54,454 nt of DNA from UBA12079 sp964608745 (GCA_964608745.1 CAZSPC010000002.1:1-54454); one strand, 5' to 3'; positions 39,265-46,770 are shown, counted from the first letter of the stretch. Numbers and translations: made by a program. The notes: generated by a model not told the origin, from the letters alone.

Positions 39265-40611
39265 ATGAAAACTTTAAAGATATTTATTTTCATATTTTCC
39301 TTGTTTATGGTAGGGGAAGTTTTTGCGTTGGACTTATTTCATACAGAGCAAGGTGTTTGGCGCGCAAAGGTTGTCGAAATTACAGAAACCAAACAAATAA
39401 ACATTCCAGGAACTGATGCAAAAACTGATGTGCAAACTCTAAACATTCGTTTATTAGAAGGTGAGAGAAAGGGGGAAATTTTAAGACTTGAAAATGATTA
39501 TATTCAATTAAAAGAGGGCGATAAATTTTATTTAAATTATCTTTTTACCGATCAAGGTGATGAAATTTTTTCTGTTTTGGAAGTTGATCGACGAGACAAG
39601 ATGTTTATTCTTTTTGCTTTATTTGTTGTTACAATTTTAATTTTTGGAGGTTGGCAAGGATTTCGCTCTTTGCTTTCTTTGGCGGGAAGTTTTTTGGTGA
39701 TTGGGTATATTTTGTTACCTCAAATAGTTGCCGGCATTTCTCCTGTTTTGATTAGTATTATAGTGGCCAGTGCTATTTTGTTTTTTGCAATATTTTTTAC
39801 TCACGGTTTTAATAAAAGGTCGCTAATTGCCTATGTAGGAACGATACTTTCGGTTATTTTGACCGGTGTGTTAGCTTATCTGTTTATTGATTTGACATCT
39901 CTTAGTGGTTTTACTTCTGATGAAAGCATTTATCTTGATTTTAATACTGGGGGAACGCTAGATTTTTCAGGATTACTTCTGGCTGCAATTATTATTGGTG
40001 CGTTGGGTGTGTTGGATGATATTGCTATAACTCAGGTTGCTGTTGTACGAGAATTATTTGGTAGTAACAATAAGATAAGTAGTCGGGAAGTTTACCACAA
40101 AGCAATGCGAGTTGGTAGGGAACATGTTGGTGCTTTGGTGAATACTTTGGTTTTGGCTTATACTGGAGCAGCACTACCTCTACTCTTACTTTTTTCAGTT
40201 TCAGACAGTGGTGTTTTATCAATAATCAATCGAGAGATTTTTGCTACTGAAATAGTTCGTACACTGGCTGGTAGTATTGGTTTAATTTTCGCTGTGCCGA
40301 TTACGACATTGTTGGCAGTTTTTGTTTTGAAAGAATGTCGAGAAAATTTAAAAGAAAAAGAAATTGGAAAAGTTTGTGGGTGTGTGAGTGAAAAATTAAA
40401 CAGAAAAGAAAAAGAAGCGAATATAAATGAACAAATTCTAAATTTACTGAAAGAAAAAGAAAAAATTACTAACAACGATATTGAAAAACTTCTTGGTGTT
40501 GCAGATAGTACGGCAACCAAATATCTTCAAAGATTGGAAGATAAAGGAAAAATTAAACAAATAGGCACAACAGGTCGTTCTGTATACTATTGTTTATCTA
40601 ATAAAGTGTAG
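39265..40611 (+). CDS. YibE/F-like membrane protein with C-terminal winged-helix domain
   Basis: A 448-residue protein. A signal-like N-terminus and a beta domain (20-105) precede about eight membrane helices (about 110-370) carrying the YibE/F features GALGVLDDIAITQ and REHVGALVNTLVLAYTGAALP. After the last helix and a Cys/Lys-rich linker (CGCVSEK), residues about 385-448 form a winged helix-turn-helix (NLLKEKEKITNNDIEKLLGV, then TKYLQRLEDKGKIK). This C-terminal addition is not usual for the family. TATAAT (39250-39255) lies 9 nt before the ATG. Confidence 0.85.
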   Translation: MKTLKIFIFIFSLFMVGEVFALDLFHTEQGVWRAKVVEITETKQINIPGTDAKTDVQTLNIRLLEGERKGEILRLENDYIQLKEGDKFYLNYLFTDQGDEIFSVLEVDRRDKMFILFALFVVTILIFGGWQGFRSLLSLAGSFLVIGYILLPQIVAGISPVLISIIVASAILFFAIFFTHGFNKRSLIAYVGTILSVILTGVLAYLFIDLTSLSGFTSDESIYLDFNTGGTLDFSGLLLAAIIIGALGVLDDIAITQVAVVRELFGSNNKISSREVYHKAMRVGREHVGALVNTLVLAYTGAALPLLLLFSVSDSGVLSIINREIFATEIVRTLAGSIGLIFAVPITTLLAVFVLKECRENLKEKEIGKVCGCVSEKLNRKEKEANINEQILNLLKEKEKITNNDIEKLLGVADSTATKYLQRLEDKGKIKQIGTTGRSVYYCLSNKV

Positions 40612-40636
40612 CTATTATTTTACGGCTTAACAAAGC

Positions 40637-40727
40637 CCCCACACCTTCCATATCATCGTCTTTCAGACAACGCACAGTTAATCAAATTTTTAATATTTAT
40701 ATTAATGATATGAAAGGTGTTGGGGTA
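40637..40727. repeat. Inverted repeat pair after YibE/F gene
   Basis: CCCCCACACCTTCCATATCAT and ATGATATGAAAGGTGTTGGGG are nearly complementary arms 47 nt apart. Confidence 0.65.
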
Positions 40728-40743
40728 AACCACAAAAAACGCT

Positions 40744-40774
40744 AAACGGCTACGATTTTAAATCGTAGCCGTTG
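40744..40774 (-). terminator. Terminator after 30-aa ORF
   Basis: AACGGCTACGATTT and AAATCGTAGCCGTT, then AGCGTTTTTT on the - strand. Confidence 0.8.
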
Positions 40775-40788
40775 GGGTTTTGAGTTGA

Positions 40789-40881
40789 TTACAACATTGT
40801 TCTCATAATTGTCTGGAATAAATCCCAGTCATTGATGCTTAGTATGTGATATTTTAAAAAAACTTTTTCTGTGTCACTCAT
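40789..40881 (-). CDS. 30-residue peptide downstream of riboswitch-like RNA
   Basis: ATG at 40881 to TAA at 40789, 30 residues (starts MSDTEKVFLKYH, contains NDWDLFQ). AAAGGAGG lies 6 nt before the ATG, one of the best sites in the window, and a strong terminator follows. It is the only ORF downstream of the riboswitch-like element on this strand. Function unknown. Confidence 0.5.
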   Translation of the reverse strand: MSDTEKVFLKYHILSINDWDLFQTIMRTML

Positions 40882-40947
40882 TGTAACCTCCTTTTAGTTG
40901 AATTAAATAACTCTGAGTTACAAAACTATTCATACTGCTTTAAATTT

Positions 40948-40988
40948 TTCTTCTGTTTTTTAAGGAAAAATTTAAAGTGTCACGAGAA
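40948..40988. repeat. AT-rich hairpin between riboswitch-like RNA and the 30-aa ORF
   Basis: CTTTAAATTTTTC and GAAAAATTTAAAG around a 14-nt loop. Confidence 0.7.
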
Positions 40989-41074
40989 TTTTCTGAAGTT
41001 TTTAGAAACAAAGATGAAAATTTCAGGAAATTCGTAGTAGAAGAGAGTTTTGTAATTTAGAGTAAATAAAGAAC

Positions 41075-41135
41075 AAAAAACCCCATCTCTTCGAGGGTTT
41101 ACAAAAAATATGTACTACTCTCATTCCTCGAAGAG
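41075..41135 (-). terminator. Terminator after riboswitch-like aptamer
   Basis: CTCTTCGAGG (41126-41135) and CCTCGAAGAG (41087-41096) followed by ATGGGGTTTTTTG on the - strand: a transcription attenuator placed right after the aptamer. Confidence 0.75.
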
Positions 41136-41148
41136 TTATTAATACTAT

Positions 41149-41236
41149 CTATAATTAAGCGACCTGGCTTATTCTCTTAATGAGACATTACAGTTGCGGG
41201 TCAGCCGAGGATTCTCACCTCGTTCGTTAACTATAA
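41149..41236 (-). ncRNA. Cobalamin riboswitch-like aptamer
   Basis: On the - strand the closing stem TTATAGTTAA pairs with TTAATTATAG. Inside are CGAGG.TGAGAAT.CCTCG (the L-loop GGUGAGAAUCC typical of B12 aptamers), GGCTGACCCGCAACTGTAATG (the conserved CCCGCAACUGU core), and a B12-box-like AAGCCAGGTCGC. An extended -10 TATGCTATAAT (41262-41267) lies upstream, and a terminator follows, so it looks like an off-switch at transcription level. The core match is strong by eye; the B12 box is shorter than usual. Confidence 0.75.
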
Positions 41237-41278
41237 ATATTTATGGATTTTTACTGAGTTTATTATAGCATAGAAAAT

Positions 41279-41312
41279 AAATAAAACCCCAATACTCAGC
41301 CGTGTTGGGATT
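41279..41312 (-). terminator. Terminator of the coiled-coil gene
   Basis: CCCAA...TTGGG hairpin with TTTTATTTATTTT after it on the - strand, upstream of the riboswitch promoter. A second possible one lies at 41379-41408. Confidence 0.6.
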
Positions 41313-41427
41313 TAACTTATTCTAGCTCCGCCTGGTAGATGAAGTTAGAATCTATGTTATGTTGAATAGAGAATAAGAAAACCCGCTCAACGAGAACGGG
41401 AGTTCTTGTTGGCGGAAGTTGTAATAT

Positions 41428-41760
41428 CTAAAATTGACATCTTTTCATCAAAAGACTTAATTTATCTTCGTAGGGAGCAACAAAGTCCATCCATGAGATT
41501 TTATTTTCTAGTTTTCCTTTGAAGTTTGCAAAAACTTTTAACGAACCATTGTCCCAAGATTTTTCACAAAGAAGACAGTCGGGACATGCATATACGGCAG
41601 AACCATGATAAGTGTTGTCTTCTTCATGCACCCATAGAGAATTTTCGTGGTTACATTCTAATCGTAATTCCCAAATTCTCTTTTTTGCTTTTTTTGTTTC
41701 TGCTTCTGCTTTAAATATTTTTTCTCTTTCTGTTTGTATCTTTTTTAGTAAGTCTTTCAT
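41428..41760 (-). CDS. Coiled-coil protein with Cys motif, unknown
   Basis: A 110-residue protein with an N-terminal coiled coil (residues 1-35, KKIQTEREKIFKAEAETKKA) and two Cys groups: one in LECNHEN and one in CPDCLLCEK, which together could bind zinc. GGAGATGGATCA precedes the ATG. No family recognised. Confidence 0.65.
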   Translation of the reverse strand: MKDLLKKIQTEREKIFKAEAETKKAKKRIWELRLECNHENSLWVHEEDNTYHGSAVYACPDCLLCEKSWDNGSLKVFANFKGKLENKISWMDFVAPYEDKLSLLMKRCQF

Positions 41761-41841
41761 TGATCCATCTCCATCTTTGTTTGAAAGTTAAGTATTTAAT
41801 TTCTACCCAAAATATACACAAACCAACTAACTTTGTAAAGC

Positions 41842-41876
41842 AAAAAACGCCCCATCCTCTCGGAGGTGTCTAAAAT
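41842..41876 (-). terminator. Terminator downstream of unit A (- strand)
   Basis: ACACCTC/GAGG.TG hairpin region, then GCGTTTTTTGC. Confidence 0.5.
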
Positions 41877-41904
41877 ATGGCTCAACGAAGTCGTTTGCTC
41901 CGGC

Positions 41905-42087
41905 GGTAGGACTCCTCGTCCCGCAGTTACTAAGTAAATTTTTCGTGCTTCGCATTCAAAAATAGTAAGTACTGCTGGACGCGGCGCGGCGACAAGCCTA
42001 AATTTTTTCTCCGCTACGCTACGAAAAAATTTATCTTGTATCATACTGCTCGCTAAAGCAAGTGCCTTGCGCCGTTCGAGTCCTGCC
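41905..42087 (-). ncRNA. tRNA-linked structured unit A
   Basis: Closed by GGTAGGACTC (41905-41914) with GAGTCCTGCC (42078-42087), a 10-bp stem. Inside are three arms: CGTCC.GCAGTTACTA with its complement, carrying an A/T stem and a small tip; ACAAG..TAAATTTTTT with its complement and tip CTCCGCTACGCTACG; and a short GCTCGC/GCAAG arm. The outer sequence GCTCCGGCGGTAGGACTC equals, with one change, the 3' end of tRNA-Asn seen from the other strand. Unit B at 46498-46709 is nearly identical except for the tip of one arm. Confidence 0.65.
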
Positions 42088-42094
42088 CCGAAGG

Positions 42095-42140
42095 AAAACA
42101 ATAAAGTCCCAATATTTCATATTGGGACTTAATTGTTTTT
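42095..42140. terminator. Hairpin beside unit A
   Basis: AAAACAATAAAGTCCCAATAT and its complement; an almost identical hairpin lies at 46717-46762 beside unit B. Confidence 0.75.
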
Positions 42141-42171
42141 GCTCCCTATAGTAGACAAGTTCAGAACACTA

Positions 42172-42249
42172 AACTGGAAGAAAATTAAAAGAGAATTAGA
42201 GTTTTCGGGTATTTTTGAGTTACTTGCGAAAGAGGAGTTTCAGAACTAA
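42172..42249 (+). pseudogene. Serine recombinase C-terminal remnant 1
   Basis: In frame +, codons from 42172 read NWKKIKRELEFSGIFELL, then AKEEFQN and stop TAA. A homologous tail lies at 44613-44693. Synonymous differences between the two copies (for example two Ser codon families) show this frame was once coding. An Asn-Trp near the end followed by a Lys/Glu-rich tail is what I expect at the C-terminus of a large serine recombinase; that identity is inference supported by the N-terminal remnant at 46369. Confidence 0.5.
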
Positions 42250-42250
42250 T

Positions 42251-42790
42251 TTATAAAGTTTTTAAGTATTCTTCAAAAAATGCTTTATCTCTGATTATAT
42301 TAAATGCAGTGTTGTAAAATTCAACCTCTCCATTTTTAACTTTTTGCTCTTGTTCTTCTAAAATTTTTAGAATTTCATCTTTATCAAACCAAACTACATT
42401 TAGCTCGTTTTTCTTTTCGTCTTCTGTTCTCGTGTCTTCGTTTGCTTTTTTAATTGTTTTCACAAGAAAACAAACTGTTTCGTATTCTTTTTTGCTTCTG
42501 TTTCTGAATTCGTGAATTCTACCAACTTCTTTTATCACTTCAACTTCAAAATTAACTTCTTCATCACACTCTCTGATAACTTCTTTTTCTAAATCTTCGC
42601 TTTCTGCACCGCCTCCAGCAAGTAAATAGAAATTGTGAACAGGGTTAGTAACAAAACCAAATTTACCCTCGCCATTTTGAACGATTGCTTTCACAGTAAC
42701 TCTTTTTTCAAAACTCTCTGGAGTTTCAAATTCTGGATTTTTGAAGATATCTTTGTCTTCTAGTGTTGTTATATATTTCACAGAAAACAT
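42251..42790 (-). CDS. NUDIX hydrolase
   Basis: A 179-residue protein. The Nudix box is GGGAESEDLEKEVIRECDEE followed by VNF, matching G-x5-E-x7-REU-x-EE with Asn in place of the last Gly. It hydrolyses a nucleoside diphosphate linked to some group; substrate unknown. Last gene of a - strand group with the histidine phosphatase and ATP-grasp protein, but a strong terminator (42797-42840) separates it from them. Confidence 0.88.
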   Translation of the reverse strand: MFSVKYITTLEDKDIFKNPEFETPESFEKRVTVKAIVQNGEGKFGFVTNPVHNFYLLAGGGAESEDLEKEVIRECDEEVNFEVEVIKEVGRIHEFRNRSKKEYETVCFLVKTIKKANEDTRTEDEKKNELNVVWFDKDEILKILEEQEQKVKNGEVEFYNTAFNIIRDKAFFEEYLKTL

Positions 42791-42796
42791 TGTAAC

Positions 42797-42840
42797 AAAA
42801 AACAGGTGTTTAGGTAATATGTCTACCTAAACACCTGTTA
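42797..42840 (-). terminator. Terminator between phosphatase and NUDIX genes
   Basis: AACAGGTGTTTAGGTA and TACCTAAACACCTGTT, then TTTTTTG on the - strand. Confidence 0.9.
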
Positions 42841-42847
42841 TAGAGAT

Positions 42848-43486
42848 TTATATTTCAAACTTAATCCTCGGTAATGGTTTATCTAAAATTATTTCGTCCT
42901 TAATTATATCCATTACAGAAACGTAACAATTCGGAGGGTTTGCTAAATAGCGAAAATCTTCATCGCTTATATTTAACAAAGATTTCGCTATAACTCTTAA
43001 AGCAAATCCGTGGGTAAAAATAATTACACACTCAGGATAGTTTGGTTCTTTTCCTTCGGATAGAGTTTTTTGAGCAAAGAGATGAATTTTTTGAACAAAC
43101 TCGGACGAGTTGTCTCCGTTAGGGAACTTGTAAAACAAAACACCTGCACGGTAACGCTCTTGCTCAATTTCTTTAAGGTTGTCCTTGTTGGTATCACCCC
43201 AGTTCAGGTTTCGGATAGACCTTTCATTTTGGATTTCAAACCTTATAGAGTTAAACAATGAGCAAAAAAGCTGTGTTGTTTGTAATACTCTGTAAGTCAA
43301 AGATGTAAAGACTTTTACATCTTCATAGTCCGAAATCAAAGGTTCTATTTTTTCGGCTAGTTCATAAACTTGCCTTTTGCCAAGTTTCGTTATTGGTACA
43401 GTCTCGTTTTTATACTTGTTTTTGATGTTTGGGTTGATATCCTCTTTAGATTGAGCGTGCCTAATTAAAATAATTCTTTTAAGCAT
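42848..43486 (-). CDS. Histidine phosphatase superfamily protein
   Basis: A 212-residue phosphoglycerate mutase-like phosphatase. Arg9-His10 in LIRHAQS is the phosphohistidine site, with TSLTYRVLQT giving a conserved Arg, FPNGDNSSEF the acid, and FTHGFALRV the second His. Co-transcribed with the ATP-grasp gene (10 nt gap). Likely a small-molecule phosphatase. Confidence 0.9.
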   Translation of the reverse strand: MLKRIILIRHAQSKEDINPNIKNKYKNETVPITKLGKRQVYELAEKIEPLISDYEDVKVFTSLTYRVLQTTQLFCSLFNSIRFEIQNERSIRNLNWGDTNKDNLKEIEQERYRAGVLFYKFPNGDNSSEFVQKIHLFAQKTLSEGKEPNYPECVIIFTHGFALRVIAKSLLNISDEDFRYLANPPNCYVSVMDIIKDEIILDKPLPRIKFEI

Positions 43487-43496
43487 TTCTCTGCTC

Positions 43497-44510
43497 CTAC
43501 TTTTTATTACTTATGTAGTTGTGGACCGCATAAGTAAAGGTTTTCTCAAGGTTTGGTTTTTCAAATACTTTTTTCCAACAGTCCTTATCTTCTGTGAAGA
43601 AAAGGGATGATTTCTCTAGTGCGTATTGACCAAAGCTAACAAATTGAAATTCTAAAAGATAGAATTCGTTTTGTTTATTTGCGATGTCAAAAGACGCAAA
43701 AGGGACATTGAAGAATTTAAAAACCGCTTTAGCGTAATCTAGTAGTTCAGTTGGTGGCTCTTTTACGAACTCTAGCAAACCACTACCGCTGGCTCGGAAA
43801 TCATTATTTCTGTTTCGTCTTTTCAAGACATAATACTTGTTATCGTAAACTAGTACCTTGTAATCGAAAGACAGTCCAGAGATAAAGTTTTGAGTTATAA
43901 ATTTTTTTCTAAAGTTTGATATTGGCTTATATCCTTTACCACTTATCAAACCACCTAAAAATCTCCTAAGGTTGATGAGTGAAAAAGTGTAAGAAATGAG
44001 ACCTGCCGAAAAAGTAGATTTCTTTTTTGACTGGCTGAAAAATACACCCCTACTCCTTGAGCCAGCACTCTGTTTAAGAACTACAGGTTCATTTTCTGCT
44101 TGCTCTTTAAATTCTTCCAAAACCCCAAACTTTTTTGTTTGTATGTTTTGAATAGGGTTAAAGCTAGATATATCCCTAAGTATTTCCATAAACACCTTGT
44201 TGTGATGAGCTCTAAACCTGGAAAAGTCAGGGATAAGGATTGCTCCTGCTAGTTGTAAACCAAGAAGAATATCCTCTATATAGTCTTTATAACTTAACTC
44301 AGGGTCTTCTGATGATTGGTACAATACAAAAGAATTTTTGTATTTTGATGACATAAAATCAACTTCCGAAAATTTTTCTATAAAGACTACATATCCTAAA
44401 AACTCAAACAGACTTTTTATTGCTAAAAAGTCCATACTTCCCGCAACTTCTTTTGTTGAAGAATAAAAAGTATTCCTATAATCAATCAAAAGAAAAATTG
44501 TTTTCTTCAT
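43497..44510 (-). CDS. ATP-grasp ligase
   Basis: A 337-residue protein. An N-terminal Rossmann-like domain (1-110) precedes the ATP-grasp fold: VVLKQSAGSRSRGVFF is the flexible Lys/Gly-rich loop, DYKVLVYDNKYYVLKRR follows, and the metal-binding end is FYLLEFQFV. Such enzymes join a carboxylate to an amine or thiol. GGAGG lies before the ATG. With the phosphatase and NUDIX genes it could form a small biosynthetic module carried by the tRNA-Asn island. Confidence 0.85.
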   Translation of the reverse strand: MKKTIFLLIDYRNTFYSSTKEVAGSMDFLAIKSLFEFLGYVVFIEKFSEVDFMSSKYKNSFVLYQSSEDPELSYKDYIEDILLGLQLAGAILIPDFSRFRAHHNKVFMEILRDISSFNPIQNIQTKKFGVLEEFKEQAENEPVVLKQSAGSRSRGVFFSQSKKKSTFSAGLISYTFSLINLRRFLGGLISGKGYKPISNFRKKFITQNFISGLSFDYKVLVYDNKYYVLKRRNRNNDFRASGSGLLEFVKEPPTELLDYAKAVFKFFNVPFASFDIANKQNEFYLLEFQFVSFGQYALEKSSLFFTEDKDCWKKVFEKPNLEKTFTYAVHNYISNKK

Positions 44511-44612
44511 CTAAAACCTCCATATATATAACTTATTGTAATGTTCTGTTCAATTTCCTGGCAAAAACATACCATACAGATAATACAGTAGTCAACGGTA
44601 TTTGTTTAAAAT

Positions 44613-44693
44613 TGGAAGAAAATTAAGTCTGAATTGGAGTATAGTGGTATTTTAAAGACGTTGGAAAACCAGAGACTTCAGAACTTTTGTTAG
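44613..44693 (+). pseudogene. Serine recombinase C-terminal remnant 2
   Basis: Codons from 44613 read WKKIKSELEYSGILKTL, then ENQRLQNFC and stop TAG, homologous to the remnant at 42172-42249 (shared KIK.ELE.SGI). The upstream body of the gene is gone; the frame hits a stop just before. Confidence 0.5.
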
Positions 44694-44758
44694 TTCTTTT
44701 AATAAATTATATTATTGAGTTTATCTAAGGTTACCCCAAAGAGTAACCTTTTAGGTGG

Positions 44759-44890
44759 TTAGTAATAAATCTTACGAACCTCTCTAGTCGTAGTAGCGGG
44801 ATGTCTTTCAGCATACGCTTTAGTTACAATCCTACCAGTCCGACTATCACGATAAATAACTATCGTCCTAAATCGCTTAGTTTTAATCAT
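44759..44890 (-). CDS. 43-residue basic protein, conserved-looking
   Basis: ATG 44890 to TAA 44759, 43 residues: MIKTKRFRTIVIYRDSRTG, then VTKAYAERHPATTT and REVRKIYY. The pattern RDS.TG..VTK.YAE.HP.TT resembles small proteins I recall from phages and integrative elements, so it is likely real although short. It sits upstream of the ATP-grasp operon on the same strand, inside the island. A hairpin (AAGGTTAC/GTAACCTT) follows it. The rest of 44511-45115 shows the ATP-grasp promoter (TTGACT...TATGTT) and the recombinase remnant. Confidence 0.55.
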   Translation of the reverse strand: MIKTKRFRTIVIYRDSRTGRIVTKAYAERHPATTTREVRKIYY

Positions 44891-45115
44891 AGCGTTTATG
44901 AATTAACTAATAATACCACTACTTTTTCGGTAGTGTGCTGAAGCTACAAAAGTAGGACACCGTTTCTCTTGAGATAACCTTAGATAAATTCAAAGAGCAT
45001 CTTTCTTATCTTTATATTGAATTATATTGTATTGTAAAGTAAAGTAAATAAGAACAAAAAGTTATCTACATCAAAAAATTGATATGTAAAGCATTGTCAA
45101 GTATAATTATTAACA

Positions 45116-45355
45116 ATGAATAAATATAAAATATGTTCATATCCGTTACAAGATGGTCGTTGGGGACCTGCTTTTAAAAAACCCGTTGTCTCAGATGGAA
45201 AATCTGCAACATTTTCAAGCCCTACTGAGTTTGGTATCTACTTTAAAACAAAAGAAGAGGCGGATGAGTATGTGATTTTTTATTTAAAAGAAAATGGAAT
45301 AAATGAAATTGATATTTCTGATGAAAAAGAAAATAACGGCGATTATGAATTATAA
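45116..45355 (+). CDS. Small protein, unknown
   Basis: A 79-residue protein with Asp/Glu-rich C-terminus and the segment FGIYFKTKEEADEYV. TATAAT (45102-45107) lies 8 nt before the ATG, so a leaderless start. The next gene starts 7 nt after the stop. Family not recognised. Confidence 0.65.
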   Translation: MNKYKICSYPLQDGRWGPAFKKPVVSDGKSATFSSPTEFGIYFKTKEEADEYVIFYLKENGINEIDISDEKENNGDYEL

Positions 45356-45362
45356 TAAAAAT

Positions 45363-45539
45363 ATGGAAAGAGAATTTTATACAGCTGAGGAATTGGCTGA
45401 AAAACTACGAGTAAACATTATGACGATTTATCGTTATATAAAGGCAGGAAAACTAAAAGCTTACAAATTGGGTAAGGAGTTTAGGATCGGTAAAAAAGAA
45501 TTTAATAGTTTTTTAAAAAAATCAAAAATTATTAATTAA
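45363..45539 (+). CDS. Excisionase-type HTH protein
   Basis: A 58-residue MerR-like DNA-binding protein (FYTAEELAEKLRVNIMTIYR, then KAGKLKAYKLGKEFRIG) matching the helix-turn-helix 17/excisionase type. It lies within the island that ends in recombinase remnants, so it may be its former excisionase. In-frame ATGs at 45303 and 45345 lie inside the previous gene; I chose 45363. Confidence 0.8.
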   Translation: MEREFYTAEELAEKLRVNIMTIYRYIKAGKLKAYKLGKEFRIGKKEFNSFLKKSKIIN

Positions 45540-45558
45540 TTAATTAATTAAAAATAAT

Positions 45559-46359
45559 ATGAAAAATTTTTTAGATACAAGAAACACAATAATACTAATA
45601 TTGGTTGTTGTTGTGGTAGTTCTTATCACTTCCTATTTGAAAAACAATACGAATAATAGTGATAATAGCCTTTCTGGTATAGAAAGTAATCTTGTTAAGC
45701 TTAATAAGGATATGGAATTTTATAAATACTTGAGTATTTATAAAAGTTTGTTAGATGACGAAGAAAGTAAGTTGGTTGATGAAAGGTCTTCAAAAATAAA
45801 TGAGGAGCTTGCAGATGAAGACTCTAAAATAGTAGAAGCACTGACTCTTTTTATTGTGAATGAAATTATGAAAGACGAGAATTCAAAAAAAATAATACTT
45901 GATTTAAAAGACAAAGTAGATGATTTGGTAAAAAAATCAGAGATTGACGAAAGTGTTTTATTTACCAAAAACACAGAGTGTGCAAAATTTTCTTCTGACA
46001 TAAAGGAAGAATTATCAAAAAAATATAAATCAACATCAACAGTTACAGAAACAGAGGAATTAAATTTTATTTTTTATAGTCCCGAATTAAATACCTGTCT
46101 TTACTCTACTAGTTATAATTACGATTATTCTAATTATTCCAATAGAGAAAACCCCTATTATTCAAAAGATAGTTATAGAGTTTACGAGGTATCTTCAAGT
46201 AACCCAATACAAAAATATCCAAGTTATTATTATAAATATCCTTATTTAAGTGAAGACGAAGCTGATAAGTCTGCTGAAAATGGCTTAATTGGATATAAGA
46301 AATTTATTCTTGAGAATTCTGGCTATAACGCTAAATTATTAAAAGACATAAATTATTAA
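45559..46359 (+). CDS. Membrane-anchored protein, unknown
   Basis: A 266-residue protein with one N-terminal membrane helix (residues 10-27), then a charged Ser/Asp/Glu-rich helical region (45-150) and a Tyr/Ser-rich C-terminal region (about 195-240, many Tyr). Preceded by a TTAA tandem repeat (45533-45552). No family recognised. Cargo of the island. Confidence 0.65.
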   Translation: MKNFLDTRNTIILILVVVVVVLITSYLKNNTNNSDNSLSGIESNLVKLNKDMEFYKYLSIYKSLLDDEESKLVDERSSKINEELADEDSKIVEALTLFIVNEIMKDENSKKIILDLKDKVDDLVKKSEIDESVLFTKNTECAKFSSDIKEELSKKYKSTSTVTETEELNFIFYSPELNTCLYSTSYNYDYSNYSNRENPYYSKDSYRVYEVSSSNPIQKYPSYYYKYPYLSEDEADKSAENGLIGYKKFILENSGYNAKLLKDINY

Positions 46360-46368
46360 AAGTAATTT

Positions 46369-46455
46369 ATGAAAGCGGTAATCTTAGCTAGAGTATCAAC
46401 AGAAGGGCAAAGAGAGGCAGGAAACTCACTTCCTGCTCAGCCTGAACACAAATGA
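46369..46455 (+). pseudogene. Serine recombinase N-terminal remnant
   Basis: 28 codons: MKAVILARVSTEGQREAGNS, then LPAQPEHK and stop. The start LARVSTEGQ with the catalytic Ser, followed by NSLPAQ, is the signature of the resolvase domain of large serine recombinases (usual form YARVSTE.Q...SL..Q). It is cut off after about 24 residues by the sequence that leads into unit B. Confidence 0.8.
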
Positions 46456-46497
46456 GTTAAAAAATAAAGGTAAGTGTATCCTGCGGATTCTGTTGAA

Positions 46498-46709
46498 GTA
46501 GGACTCGTCCCGCAGTTACTAACTATTTTTTTCGTCCTACGGACTCAAAAATAGTAAGTACTGCTGGACGCGGCACGGCGACAAGTCTAAATTTGAAGTA
46601 AAGGAGTATCGATAGGGTATTGATACCCTATCGATACCCCTTTACTTTAAATTTATCTTGTATCATACTGCTCGCTAAAGCAAGTGCCTTGCGCCGTTCG
46701 AGTCCTGCC
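46498..46709 (-). ncRNA. tRNA-linked structured unit B
   Basis: Nearly identical to unit A in both flanks and arms, but its variable arm is the GTATCGATAGGGTAT palindrome in place of the TTTTTT/AAAAAA arm of unit A. Closed by GTAGGACTC and GAGTCCTGC. Unit A and unit B form direct repeats bounding 4.4 kb of DNA. Confidence 0.65.
46603..46640. repeat. GTATCGATA palindrome, copy 2
   Basis: GGAGTATCGATAGGGTAT with complement ATACCCTATCGATACCCC; see 17201-17236. Confidence 0.7.
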
Positions 46710-46716
46710 CCGAAGG

Positions 46717-46762
46717 AAAACAATAAAGCCCCAATATTTCATATTGGGACTTAATTGTTTTT
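46717..46762. terminator. Hairpin between units B and C
   Basis: AAAACAATAAAGCCCCAATAT and near-complement; matches 42095-42140. Confidence 0.7.
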
Positions 46763-46770
46763 GCTCCGGC

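Noticed and set aside
41905..42087. tmRNA or intron-containing tRNA as explanation of the units
   Set aside because: No tag ORF, and no 5' acceptor strand that pairs with the tRNA-like 3' end; only the T-arm/acceptor 3' part is copied.
41796..42101. Open frame of 101 codons on the - strand
   Set aside because: It runs across structured unit A and its hairpin; the matching unit B does not conserve it.
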